From Gymnopus androsaceus JB14 (Eukaryota > Basidiomycota > Agaricomycetes > Agaricales > Omphalotaceae): 64,000 bases of DNA. Every line of letters starts with the position of its first letter. Position 1 is the stretch's first letter. A program made the position numbers and the translations under genes. A model generated the notes under the pieces. It searched no databases, was not told where the DNA came from, and saw only the letters and a program-made list of their open reading frames with translations. The DNA is taken from NCBI GenBank assembly GCA_009733575.1, contig ML769539.1, positions 100,736 through 164,735 on the forward strand, given 5' to 3'. Below, piece after piece: positions 34,073 to 44,971 of this stretch.

Positions 34073-35128
34073 ATGGTCCAACCCACCATTCATAGTCCGA
34101 GCGCTCGAGTATACCTGGAATTCGATGTTCCAACAGATATTCCGGCCAAGGAAGATGGCTGGACTCGTTTTGTGTGTCTCTCGGATACTCACTCTGAAGT
34201 GCACTGGGATCGTGGAGGTCGAATGCCGCGCGGTGATGTTTTGCTTCATGCTGGGGACCTCAGCAGCTGGGGTAAAGTACGAAATTTGCGGAAGACAATA
34301 GATTGGCTGGGAGAGTTAGATGGATACCGGTCAAAGATGTGAGTAGTCAAAGTATTCCAATGTCAACCGTGGCGCTCAAGCCAAGTCGCAGAATCATCGC
34401 TGGAAATCATGATGTGAGTTGAGATATTCGCATAGTCGAACGTACCGCTCAACTACATGACTGCAAGTTATGGCTTGACGACAAAAGTGAAGACCTCAAT
34501 AAGTTTGAAGATCTGGAGAGAACAAAAATGTTAAATGAGTGCCAAGAGATGATGGCTGAACTTCGATTGAAGGAAAAAGGACTGATATATCTTCAATATG
34601 AAGAAACGAAAAGCAAAGCCGGTGAAAAAGAGTGGGCTGTTTATGGATCGCCGGCGAGTAACAGAACTCACTTGACATCGTTCCAAAAATAAAGTTCTAC
34701 ATATACAGGCATCTCCGCGACATTCAGAAGGTTCATTTCAATACGAAACAAAAAAGGAAGCTGAAGGTCAGTAGAAGCTTGCACGAGCAAGCCCGTAAAG
34801 CTCATCACCGTGTTGGCATGCCATAGAGATCCATGCTAGAATACCGTGTCATACTGAGATCCTCCTCACACACACCCCGCCTTATGGACTCGAAAAACTC
34901 GACAAGACGCGCAAAGGTAAACACGTAGGATGCAAAAGCCTTGCGGCACGCTTGGATTCGGGTGACTTGCCAAGATGTAGATTGCATGTTTTTGGGCATA
35001 TACATGAGGCTGTTGGGGCTGTTATTATTCCAGCAACAGAAGGAAGAGCAGTTGAAAGGGTTGCAGTGAATGCTGCAATAAGACATAGAGGAAAGCCAAT
35101 TGTAGTGGATTTGAAGAATGAATGCTGA
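34073..35128 (+). CDS. Calcineurin-like metallophosphoesterase (MPPED/239FB-like)
   Basis: Metal-binding motifs occur in order: FVCLSDTHSEVHW (D-x-H), DVLLHAGDLSSWG (GDxxxxG), IIAGNHD just before an intron, LLTHTPPYG and HVFGHIHEAVGA (GHxH). This is the dinuclear-metal phosphoesterase fold. The short Asp-Thr-His form and the PPYGLEKLD segment resemble the MPPED1/MPPED2 and fungal Ser/Thr-phosphatase-like families. Start MVQPTIHSPSARVYLEFD at 34073 and end VVDLKNEC with TGA at 35126-35128. About five exons. Substrate unknown. Confidence 0.88.
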
Positions 35129-35334
35129 TGAGTGGATGTAGAAGGGTGGATTTCTGTAGCTATAACTTTACTTACCAAGATATAGCTAGGTAGTATGTAG
35201 TAGTATCATCAACCTGCAACTTGAGAGTACTTACTTACTTTGACGCCACCCGGGGCCGAATTTGTCACGTGCTCTGAAAATTTAAACACCGCCAGCCAAA
35301 CGGCGGACGCGCTCCTCTCTCTCTTCCATCATTC

Positions 35335-38300
35335 ATGCCCGTCGAGCTCAACAAATCACAGTTCTACTCACGCGTTAAACGCATTTACACAGCATGGGAC
35401 GTGAGTGCCCACTTTCTTTTCTCAATTCCCTCAAAATTAACCATTCTGCTCTGCTGCATTTCTTTCTTTGCAACGCCATTCGGGAATTTAGGACGCGAGC
35501 TCCAATGTCGATTATAACTCAATAGCGAATGCGGACGCTTTCCTTCTATTAGCTGGAGATCCTGCTGGCGAGGACGAACCCATGAAAAAGGGCACTTGCT
35601 TCCAGGTGGGTAAATTATACAGCACCGTTTTGTAGTGGTTTGAAGCTTATCCGCTGACTCATAGCAATGGATGCTTGGCTATGAATTTCCGTCTACTTTT
35701 CTTCTCTTCACAAAAGAAAAGTTGTACATTTTATGTTCTGCATCAAAGGGTGCGCGTCTCTTCTATCCAATAACGCGATTTTTTTAATGAGATCCCGGTA
35801 ATCGGTCTACAGCCAAAATTCTATCACAAATTGAAGGTTCCAGTGGTAATGTACCAGTTGAAATCATCGCCCAGGCCAAGCCTAAAGAGGCGCCAAACGA
35901 TGCATTGCCCAAATTTTTCGGAATCTATTCCTCCAAGAATTGCGTCGGGATGATTTCAAAGGAGACGCACATTGGAAAGCTAGTCACAGAGTGGAACAAG
36001 CTCGTTTCGGAAGCATCGAGTAAACCAGAGATAGTGGACATGTCTCCAGCAGTGTCTGCGTTTATGGCACAAAAGGATCAGGACGAGCTGGTATGTCATC
36101 GATGAGCAAGTGATAAAAAACCTATTCGTTGACGTCCATCCACTAGCAAATTATCCAAATAGCGGCCAACCTCACTTCTACCCTACTCAAACATCATGTA
36201 GCACCACGGCTGGAGACCATTCTGGACAAAGAAAGCAAGATCTCTCATGACATGCTCGCTGCTCAGATCGAGGCTCGGTTGGGTTCGGGAGAAGGCAGTA
36301 CTGCGAAAGGTCCTGATATGAAGGTTTGGAGTAAAGGGAAAGGCTTGGAAAAGGCCAGTGCAATCGTTAGTTTCCCAAGAATGTGTTTTAAAACTCTCCC
36401 CTTGTTAGATTGATTGGGGGCTTGTTGAATTTGCCTATTCACCAATTGTCATCTCGCGCTCGACTAAAACCGGCTACGATCTTCGCTACACGGCCGAGTC
36501 TTCGGAAGACAACATCGCCCACAAAGGTGTTCTTTTGGTGGCTTTTGGTATGCGATTCAAAAGTTACTGTGCGAACGTAGGCAGAACGTTCATCGTTGAC
36601 CCAACACCGGTTCGGAAATTCACGAGTGGTTCCTTCATGTTGGGCTAATCTTCGAGAATTATACAGGAACAAGAGGCACAATACAGCCTTCTTCTGTCTT
36701 TACAGACGGAGTTGCTGAAGTTCATCGTCGATGGAGTCGCTGCTCGTGATGTCTATCAACATGCATTGTCGTATGTGATAGAAAAAAGTCCCGAGTATGA
36801 AAAGAACTTTGTCAAGAATTTGGGGTTCGGGGTAAGTTTTCGGTTTGATCCCCGCAGTTTTCTTCGACTGACACCTGTTGTATATAGACTGGAGTGGAAT
36901 TTCGTGATTCTACATATCTACTATCTTCTAAGAATGCACACATTCTACGAGAGAATATGACGCTCAACCTCGGCTTGGGTTTCACGGACCTGTTGGACAA
37001 GGACGGATCCAAGTAGGTTCATTCCAAATCCTTAACGTACACACTCATCACAGTCCTATAGGTATGCTCTTCATGTCGTGGATACAATCAAGGTCGGAAC
37101 GAGTAGCTCCGTAGTCCTAACCGATGGCATGAAATCGACGAAAGACTGCCTCTTCTTCCTGACACAGGACGAGTCCGAAGATGATAAGCCAAAGAAACCG
37201 GAACGCAAAGCTCCTGTTCAACCTCGTGCGAATGGTTCTCCCGCAAAACATGCTGTTGCTGGGAAGGTGCTACGAAACAACCGTCGAGCGGCACAAGACG
37301 AGGTTCATCAAACTGCAGCAGCAAAGCTGGCGGAGCATCAACGGGAATTGCACGAAAGGCTACAGGCGGAGGGACTAGCCAAATACTCTGAAGATGGGGG
37401 AGAAAAAAGCGGAAAGGAGGGCAAAGGATGGAAGAAATTCCAGAGCTACAGAGGGGAGGGGGCGTTGCCACCTGACGTTGAGAGACTGAGAGTATGCGAT
37501 TTCTTGATCTTGAGAAGATGGTCGCTGACATGTACACAGATCGTAGTAGATCGCAAAGCGCTGTCCGTCATTCTACCCATGCATGGCTTCGCGGTTCCAT
37601 TTCATATCAACACCATCAAGAGCGCCGTTAAAAACGATGAAGGCGAATTCACTTATCTTCGGATCAACTTCCAGACGCCCGGACAAGTCGCAGGTAAAAA
37701 AGAGGATACTGTGCGTACAATCCCATCAACTTGAGCATTTAATACTAAACGATGAATATAGCCTTTCGAAGATCCAGACGCTACCTTTGTCCGCTCAATC
37801 TCGTATCGTTCAACCGATGGACACCGATTCGACTCTATTAACAAGCAAATAAATGAGTTGAAGAGAGATGTCAACAAGCGCGAGGCACAGAAGAAGGAAA
37901 TGGCGGACGTAGTGGAGCAAGATTCGCTCGTCGAGTTGAAGGGTAGACGGCCATCGAAGATGCCAGAAGCGTTCATCCGTCCTGCTCCCGATGGGAAGAG
38001 GCTTCCTGGCGAGGTTGAAATTCACCAAAATGGTGTACGGTATCAATCACCGATGGGACAGAAAGTCGGTGAGTACGATTAGTGGGTCTCACAAAGTTCG
38101 TTTGACTGAAAGTGCGCATGTAGACGTCCTGTTCAGCAACATCAAGCATCTTTTCTTCCAACCTTGTGACCACGAGCTGCTCGTAATCGTTCATATGCAT
38201 CTCAGATCACCGATTATCGTCGGTAAAAAGAAGACATTTGTGAGCGATAATCCCTTTTGCTTTTAGGTAGCTTGGCTCAAAGTTTTACTCTAGGATATTC

Positions 38301-39429
38301 AATTCTTCCGAGAAGCAACTGATGTTCAGTTCGACGAAACCGGAAACAGGAAGCGTAAACACAGATATGGCGACGAAGATGAAATTGAGATGGAACAGCA
38401 AGAGAGGAAACGAAGGCAGATTTTGAACAAAGAAATCAAGAGTTTCGCTGAAAAAATTGCGGAGGCAGCATCCGCCTCTGTAAGTCTACACCTCATCATA
38501 TACTGCTGCATCTCACACAAATTATTCTAGAACGGCGAGACCCTCGAGCTTGACATTCCCTTCCGCGAGCTATCATTTGAAGGTGTTCCTTTCCGTACTG
38601 CCGTTAGACTGCAGCCTACAACCGACTGCTTGATTCATCTCACGGATCCGCCCTTCTTGGTCGTAACACTGTCGGAAATTGAAATTGCCTCATTGGAACG
38701 TGTGCAATACAGTCTTAAACAATTCGATTTGTGTCTAATCTTCAAGGACTTTACCAAGCCCCCGTTGCACATTAACTCCATTCAAAGCTCGTCGATGGAT
38801 GATGTTAAAAATTGGCTGGAGTGAGTAGACATTCTTTCCCTCGAATAATAACGTGAATAACGTTTTGTTCCGCCTGCAGCTCGGTAGACGTCGCAATGGC
38901 AGAAGGTCCAGTCAACTTGAATTGGGGTCCTATCATGAAACACATCAACGAATCTCCATATGACTTTTTCCAAGGTGGCGGTTGGAGTTTCTTGGGTGGC
39001 ACCACCGGAGGAGCAGAGGTGCGATTGTTTTTGATTCTTCAATCCGTATTTTTACTCACTTTCTTTAATAGAGCGACCTTTCTGATGCTTCAGATTCAGA
39101 GTCTGAGTTTGCGGCGGAATCAGAAGAGCTGGAAGAATCCGCTAGCGAAGATGAAAGTGATTTCTCGGACGTTAGTGGCAACGATTCGGGGTCGGATTTC
39201 GGCGGTGGCTCTGATAGTGATGAAGGTAAGCTGAGCAGAGTCTGCCCTCGGATATTTATCTAACTATTGGATAGGTGACGACTGGGATGAACTGGAGCGA
39301 AAAGCAGCCAAATCTGATCTGAAACGAGCTGAACTGAAGGGTGGGTCGGATGATTCTGATGACGGCAGAAAGAAGAAAAAAGCTGCGCCAAAGGCCAATG
39401 GGAATGGGAAGAAGGGTGGCAAGCGCTAG
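35335..39429 (+). CDS. SPT16: FACT complex subunit Spt16
   Basis: Starts [18 protein letters not shown]. The N-terminal aminopeptidase-like domain (about 35335-36850) includes [37 protein letters not shown] and [13 protein letters not shown]. It lacks the peptidase metal ligands, as in all Spt16. The middle domain has [17 protein letters not shown] and [20 protein letters not shown], followed by the Rtt106-like PH region ([47 protein letters not shown]). The C-terminal tail from about 39070 is highly acidic and ends in a Lys-rich patch (GKKGGKR). FACT, with Pob3, removes and rebuilds H2A-H2B on nucleosomes during transcription and replication. About 14 exons; all joins keep frame. Confidence 0.96.
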
Positions 39430-40404
39430 ACATTCCTAGTTCTCTTTCGACGTTTGCCCATAGTTGTACCATATTGTATTCTAACTCTATTTTATCAATC
39501 AGTCTTGATTCAATGAGTCCTAATCGGGAAGGTCAAAGCCTTCGTTTTCAACCCACTATGGTACAGTAATTATGTGTCCGAAATAATTTCGACTGAATCA
39601 TTCGAGAAAACCTGTATCTTATGGCTTCTGAAACTGCGTTGAAATTCTTCACCGCAGTTCTTTCACGGCAGTACAGCTTCAATTTCTCAATCAATCGCTG
39701 AGTCTCCGCTTTCGACAGTTCTGATGTGAAAGCAGGGACTTCCTCTCTCTAAGCTCGAACCCTGGCTTCAAAACCTTTTGAAAGATGGATGGCATTGTAT
39801 GGTTGGTCAGCTATGGATGGCCAAAATATCCTAATAGACGTTCAGCTCAATGATGAATATCTTGAACATTGGATGAAAACGTACATCCGAATACGATACC
39901 GGAACTTCTCGGATACACTGCTCCATCCTCCGTAGCAGATGAACTCGCCGGTGACTGTATGTGTAAGGATGGATTCCTGTGACATCCACGAGAATTCCAG
40001 CACAGAACTATTGCTGCAACGAGAGGCTTATTTTGTCCTATGAATGGAGCATATTTATACGTGTCAGGGAGTCGCACAAAAATTACCCCAACTGACGGAT
40101 ATACGGCGTGAACGAGTACGTGCTTCTGAATTTGTCTGATGTCGAAAAAAATGGGCTTCAATGGACAAATGAGTGCCAGAAGGACTGAGATGTCAAGTGC
40201 ATTTGTATCACGCTAAGTAGTAAATAACGGCAGAAATCCACACTGTTGAAACCATTCGCGCGCACTGAAACTAAGTCAGAAGAACGGTGGAATTTTTTTT
40301 TCCGAAGAATTCGTGAATCGTGAGGTTCTTATCCGAAAGGTGAAAAGTACCTGCCTCCCTGCAAAATCTTGATACATACAAGGAGGATTTTTGCCGTTAC
40401 AGTG
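39430..40404. other. Intergenic next to right arm of inverted duplication
   Basis: About 1 kb. A minus-strand frame of 104 codons (39847-40161) has an ATG start and reads LPDTYKYAPFIGQNKPL, but I recognise no family and see no upstream exon. No repeat seen other than the duplication edge at about 40405. Confidence 0.4.
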
Positions 40405-40432
40405 TCACATTCACGCATTGACACGGTTCCAG

Positions 40433-40603
40433 AACCTTGACCTTGCGCAAATTAAAGCCATTGTAACAGAGATTGAGAGGGAGAAGGAGGCAGAGTCGGA
40501 ACAAAAACATTCGAAATTACCAGCGACTGCTGCTGGGCTTGACATCCCGATCTACAGAGAGTGGGTCTGGGCAGCAGTAGTTCTAAAATACATGTATTGC
40601 TAG
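40433..40603 (+). pseudogene. Orphan last exon of proteasome alpha4
   Basis: Reads [20 protein letters not shown], then diverges and ends VLKYMYC with TAG. It matches the last PSMA7 exon at 1494-1733 but lacks all other exons, and its tail has shifted frame relative to the source. It was carried along as a passenger of the inverted duplication. Confidence 0.88.
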
Positions 40604-40737
40604 TTCTTCGGTATGGATCTTTTGCAATCGTTGAAAAGAGCAAAAACTACTGAGATCGTGCAGATAATTTAATGGTACATTGGATTGCTTAAACACCGAA
40701 TGCCACAGTAGGAATCCCGTACAGTCCATTCAAGATC

Positions 40738-41854
40738 TTAAGACTCTCGTCCTCCTGCTGCTCCTGCTGCTACGTAGAGAGGAACAAAATGCTCCTCTCG
40801 TGGATTGCACGGGCGGAATCCAGCATGCTTAGTGAGGTCATATAACGCTTTCTTTCGATCCTGAGGCTACAGAGTAAATTCAGCTTCCCGCCAAATGAGA
40901 TATGATCGAGTCGACTCACGTCAGGGACCTGCAAGGCATCGATTATGGCGTTGTGGAACGAATGGTAGATTGGCTGTGCAGTACTAGGGTCGAACGAGCT
41001 GAAATCCCGCTGGTTGTGTATCGGCAACCCTCCTATAAGAGATATTAGTCAGTGTACAACGAGTTTGCCTAGGGGAGACTACCTGAGAGAATGAGGACAT
41101 TCTCCTCTCGTAAGCTTTTGACGACCTGACCGAGCTTCCAGTTCGATTCCGGCGTCATACTTGCGTCGATGGAAACCTGGACTACGGGAATATCGAATTC
41201 CTCCCCAAACATCAAACGAAATGGTATAAAGACGCCATGGTCAAGACCGGGGCCCTCATATCCACGGCCGTCTGAGCCGCGCGGTTCAAGTTTGGTAGTA
41301 GTACGAGCCAATTGACCAGCCTGTACATAGATGAAAAAGGTATTGTATAGATGGAGTAAATGCACGTACATCCTTGTAAAGTTCGACTATTTGTTCTGCG
41401 AGAGCCTTGTCACCCCGGCTCTTGAATTTAAGCTGATAGCTTTCAGGAGGAAACCCATAATAATCCATTAGAAGAGGTTGGTCCGAACCATAATCAGTCA
41501 CTATTAGGATGGTTAAGAGGGCGATTAAAGGACGAGATCAAGCCACATACCCAATCTCTCTGATGTAGTTTCCCAGTGTGCAGAGAAAACGACCACGGCG
41601 CGGGGAGCATATTTTTTGAGGAGGACCGGACCAAAATCCTTCAGGAAATTGGCTAGGGGACCATTCGGACCTTGGTATGCTTCGAAGCCGCTGCGCGAGG
41701 ACGCTAGTCTAGTAGGCGGCCCTGTAGACGAAAGCATAGGGCTACCGTGAGCAAAGAAAAACGCAGGGATTTTCTCCGGAGCAGAAGGGAGAGAGTCAAG
41801 AGCTGCACGCCATTCGGTCTGGTTGGAAGGCGGAACATTCGCTGATGAGGACAT
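40738..41854 (-). pseudogene. LigB-type extradiol dioxygenase, copy 2, C-terminally frameshifted
   Basis: Starts MSSSANVPPSNQTEWRAA at 41854. The exons match copy 1, including FFFAHGSPML, VVFSAHWET, YGFPPESYQLKF and HNQRDFS. In the last exon one extra base after GCAGCA (AGCAGGAGGACG against AGCGGAGGACG) changes the frame, giving AAGGRES and TAA at 40738-40740. The normal end through VAFGV (about 20 residues) is lost, although its bases are still present downstream. The metal-ligand region before the break is intact, so partial function cannot be excluded. The hydrophobic N-terminal extension possible in copy 1 is interrupted here. Confidence 0.82.
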
Positions 41855-42024
41855 GACTCTAGTGCGAGCAGGGAAGGAGAACTTTGAGAAGAAAGACTTG
41901 GTAAACAGGATGGCAAGAGCAATTCAAGTTGCTAGCAGTAGAATTTGAAGGGAGAATGCATCCACGATAGATATATATAGAAACATTGAGTATAAGTAGT
42001 GTGGGCGAAAAAGGAAGAAGCTCG

Positions 42025-42046
42025 TAAGCAGTGGTAATTCTGCTTA
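42025..42046. promoter_or_regulatory. Palindrome TAAGCAG-N8-CTGCTTA, second occurrence
   Basis: Same dyad as at 149-170, upstream of the second dioxygenase copy. Confidence 0.45.
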
Positions 42047-42120
42047 TGAGGGCTTACAGGACGCTCAAATCTGAGCGCTTCTTTCCTTTTAATGTAATGG
42101 TTAAACTAACCGGGGAGAAG

Positions 42121-42142
42121 TAAGCAGTGGTAATTCTGCTTA
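42121..42142. promoter_or_regulatory. Palindrome TAAGCAG-N8-CTGCTTA, third occurrence
   Basis: Lies in a further partial repeat (about 42119-42190) of the dioxygenase upstream region. This repeat resembles the left arm (around 108-175) more closely than does the nearer unit at 42025. Confidence 0.45.
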
Positions 42143-42217
42143 TCAGGGCTGACAAAAAGAAGTAATCTTGCTGATGATTTGACGCTCAATCTAGAGCCAA
42201 ATTGAAAGAGTCCGTTA

Positions 42218-42477
42218 CAGTGACGGCCAGATCAAATCCACACCCCGGATTTGGAAACCGGTTATGTCACCAGCGCTTAAGTCTTCTATCCCAAAAACAT
42301 GTTGTTTTTTTGGACATTGTGGTATATAAGAATGGCGTATGCTTGGTAGGGGTCATTCTAACAGGAGATAGCCCTGTAGAAAACCTAAAAGCTTTTTTCT
42401 GTTTGGACATTGCTACAAGTAGGGCTTAAGCGCCAGTGACGTAATCCGGGGGGTGTGGATTTGATCTGCCGTCACTG
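42218..42477. mobile_element. MITE with TA target duplication, Tc1/mariner-pogo type
   Basis: 260 bases flanked by TA on both sides (42216-42217 and 42478-42479). The ends are inverted repeats of about 60 bases beginning CAGTGACGG, continuing with AGATCAAATCCACACCCC and reaching GCGCTTAAG. The arms differ by a few single-base indels. The interior is short and non-coding. The TA target and CAGTG ends fit non-autonomous elements mobilised by Tc1/mariner or pogo transposases; no transposase is in the window. Confidence 0.88.
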
Positions 42478-42596
42478 TACAACAGATTCAACAAGCGACT
42501 CGAGGACTCCAGGATGTGGAAGAAATTGTTCTCCAATCCTGTGAACAACATTGATCTTGATTCTTGAGTGATGTGATAAGCGACATTGGTAGCCTT

Positions 42597-43184
42597 GTAA
42601 ACTGCAGCATCCAACGCGAAGCCCTCGCGCTTGAAGAACAAGAGGAACTACAGCGCCGCGAGCGGGAAGCTCATGCTACTCAATTAGCCAAGCATGAACA
42701 ACAGGAGCGCGAAGAACGGCAATGAGAAGAATGAGAACTTATCGACAAACTGGAGACATCTCAGAACGATGCCCATAAAATCGTCGCCAAAAAATCGTCG
42801 TCGAACACTCCACGCGTCTTCAAATGTCAACTCTGGGATACTAGGGATGGCATTTGGCGCGGAATACACCAACTTGTTGGAAACCAGAACCACTGCGAAA
42901 GCTAACAAGAACGTTCCGGATGTGCCTCATGTGCCCGTATCTTACGAAGACCTATATACGGTCAGAGCTCGAATGATGATCTATGGAAGGATCGAGAGGG
43001 AATCGTGAGGACCGGAGGTTACAGGATGGAGGAGGCTTGGAATCGGGCATTATTAAGTGCTGGCGGACTAGATATACTGCTGTCCGGACTAGTTGCGCTC
43101 GGGAATACTTACCCGGTCATGCGAGCTTATTCCATTCTACCTGGTCTCCATGAAAATGGCATGCTTCAAAAATGTGTGAAATGA
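42597..43184 (+). pseudogene. Decayed coding relic of unknown family
   Basis: Protein-like sense continues across several frames and stops. A Glu/Gln/Arg-rich coiled-coil-like part (REREAHATQLAKHEQQERE) is interrupted by two stops. It is followed by ELIDKLETSQNDAHKIVAKK, then VPVSYEDLYTVRARMMIYGR in another frame, then MEEAWNRALLSAGGLDILLS and ILPGLHENGMLQK. I do not recognise the family. It lies just past the MITE. Confidence 0.4.
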
Positions 43185-43404
43185 ACGTACAACGAGGATT
43201 GTTTTGGGCGCAATAGACAATACAATACATATATTTCCATCGCCGAGCTTAGGAGGTTCCGCAGGCATTCATGGCTGAATGAATCAGAATACGCCGCAGC
43301 GAGGCACAGCATTGTTACAGATCGCAGCGCAGCATAAGCGCTCTCTTTCCTTAATATTAATCTATCTTCTGCTTCTTCAAGTTCTTGCCTCTGCTTTCTT
43401 CACA

Positions 43405-44774
43405 ATGATTCTCGATGAAAAATCCCTGCTTAACCCGCCTCCACCATACTTTCGTCATTCCAACTCGAATAATCCCTTCTTATTAAACGAAGACGAAACT
43501 GGCAGCGATACCGCCAGTTTATTCACAATTGGGAGCAACAATCCCTATGCTGCCTATCTCTCTGCTCGGCAGTCAGCAAAGTCCAAGCCATCCTTTTCGA
43601 CGCTGCCGTCTCATTTGCTGCTTCAAATCGTTTATTGTACGTGTGCTGCTACACTTATCGATCTCTATTGTGCTAAGACTAGGTCATCTAGCTACGTTTC
43701 CACAGGAAGATGGCGAATTTGAAGGAGATGCAAAGGCAGTTCTGCAGCGCCAGACTCTTTATTGGCTAGAAACTTCTTTGAGGCTTGTAAACCGTGAACT
43801 ATATATTGGTACGCTTTGTTTTACCTTGATAAAGGATTAAAGCTTACAGTGATTCGGATTTAGCCAGCATGCACGTTTTAAGGTGTTGCTATCTGAGCAC
43901 ATACGACAGTCTAATCCGGCCTCCATATTCCTCAGATCCTTTTCCTTCTTCCAATTCAATTCCGGTCTATCAACCGTCATCGTCGAGGAGAAACACCCCT
44001 AATGGTCCCTCGAGTTCTCTCTTTCCACAGCATCGAGAACTTCAGACATTGGACCTTTTCATCGCAGTTCTCGCACATGAAGAACAACTTCTTGATACTT
44101 CCACCCTGTACCTTGCCAGACACGAAGCGTACAAGGATATATTTGATCTCATGCAACCTAGGAGCAGGCTAGAGGATCTTGTCGCTAAAGAGGGCATAAA
44201 AACCGGTGTCATCTCAATGGGAGATGAATGTTCTGTTCCTACTACTCCCATTACTCCTCAGACGCCGTCGGAGGGAAAAGAGAAGGAGAATAGTCCCTAT
44301 GCCACGAGCAGTAGCAGCAGCATGGCAGGATCGCTATACGCATCGACATCCACCCTTGCCAAACCTCTCAAAAAATCAAAATCCACCTTTTCGATATTCT
44401 CCACTTTATCTTCTATAGGAAAAGGCAAGGGAAAGGCACCTGTGGAACAGACTCCATCGAGGCCAACTCGGACACAAGTTGCGCTCACTCCTTTAGTGTT
44501 TGGGTCACTTTCCATCAGCTTTTCTCCACGCAAAGTATCCCTAATGTACGCTCCACCACCTTCTGCGAGCTCCTTGAGCTCTCTGACAGTTACTGGCTCT
44601 TCCTCGACTGTTTATGGGGGAAGTACATATGGCGCTTTGGGTGTGTCGCATAATTCTCGTGCAAGGAAGCGGTCAATAGTTGAGGTGCAGCGGGAGAGAG
44701 ACGAGGCTCTTGAAGTCTGTGCAAGGAGACTGGTGAGAGGATTGAGGAAGTGGATGGAGGAGGAGGCACAGTAA
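43405..44774 (+). CDS. Conserved fungal protein with F-box-like N-terminus
   Basis: Preferred start MILDEKSLLNPPPPYF at 43405; an in-frame ATG at 43279 would add 42 residues that look like untranslated sequence. An F-box-like stretch LPSHLLLQIVYSTFP is near residues 60-75, crossing the first intron. Next come QTLYWLETSLRLVNRELYI, ACMHVLRCCYLSTYDSLIR and LQTLDLFIAVLAHEEQLLD. The second half is Ser/Thr/Pro-rich, with a Lys-rich patch KPLKKSKS, and ends RGLRKWMEEEAQ. Three exons. Function unknown; a role as a substrate adaptor is only a guess from the F-box-like start. Confidence 0.7.
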
Positions 44775-44971
44775 TCTCTGCTGTGGACTTAGTTATTACT
44801 ATGTATATTGATCTCGGACGCTGTACAGTATGCTACAACAACATGTATTATATACACGCGGATTCCACATATATTACACACCGATAAGAGCAGCCGTGCC
44901 GAAGCTGGCCGAACACGACACGCTCGTGATGTGCACGTGCACCAAACAGCTCTTGCTCCGCTATACACCAT

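Larger units (their letters stand above)
40405..42088 (-). repeat. Right arm of inverted segmental duplication
   Basis: Reverse-oriented copy of 70-1755. On one side it begins inside the last PSMA7 intron (tail ACGGTTCCAG at 40423-40432). On the other it ends near 42085-42090. It carries the PSMA7 last exon and a complete but frameshifted dioxygenase gene. Many substitutions distinguish the arms, so this is older than the P450 duplication. Confidence 0.9.

Noticed and set aside
39847..40161. 104-codon minus-strand frame
   Set aside because: No recognisable motif and no supporting upstream exon. Kept only as a note under the intergenic entry.
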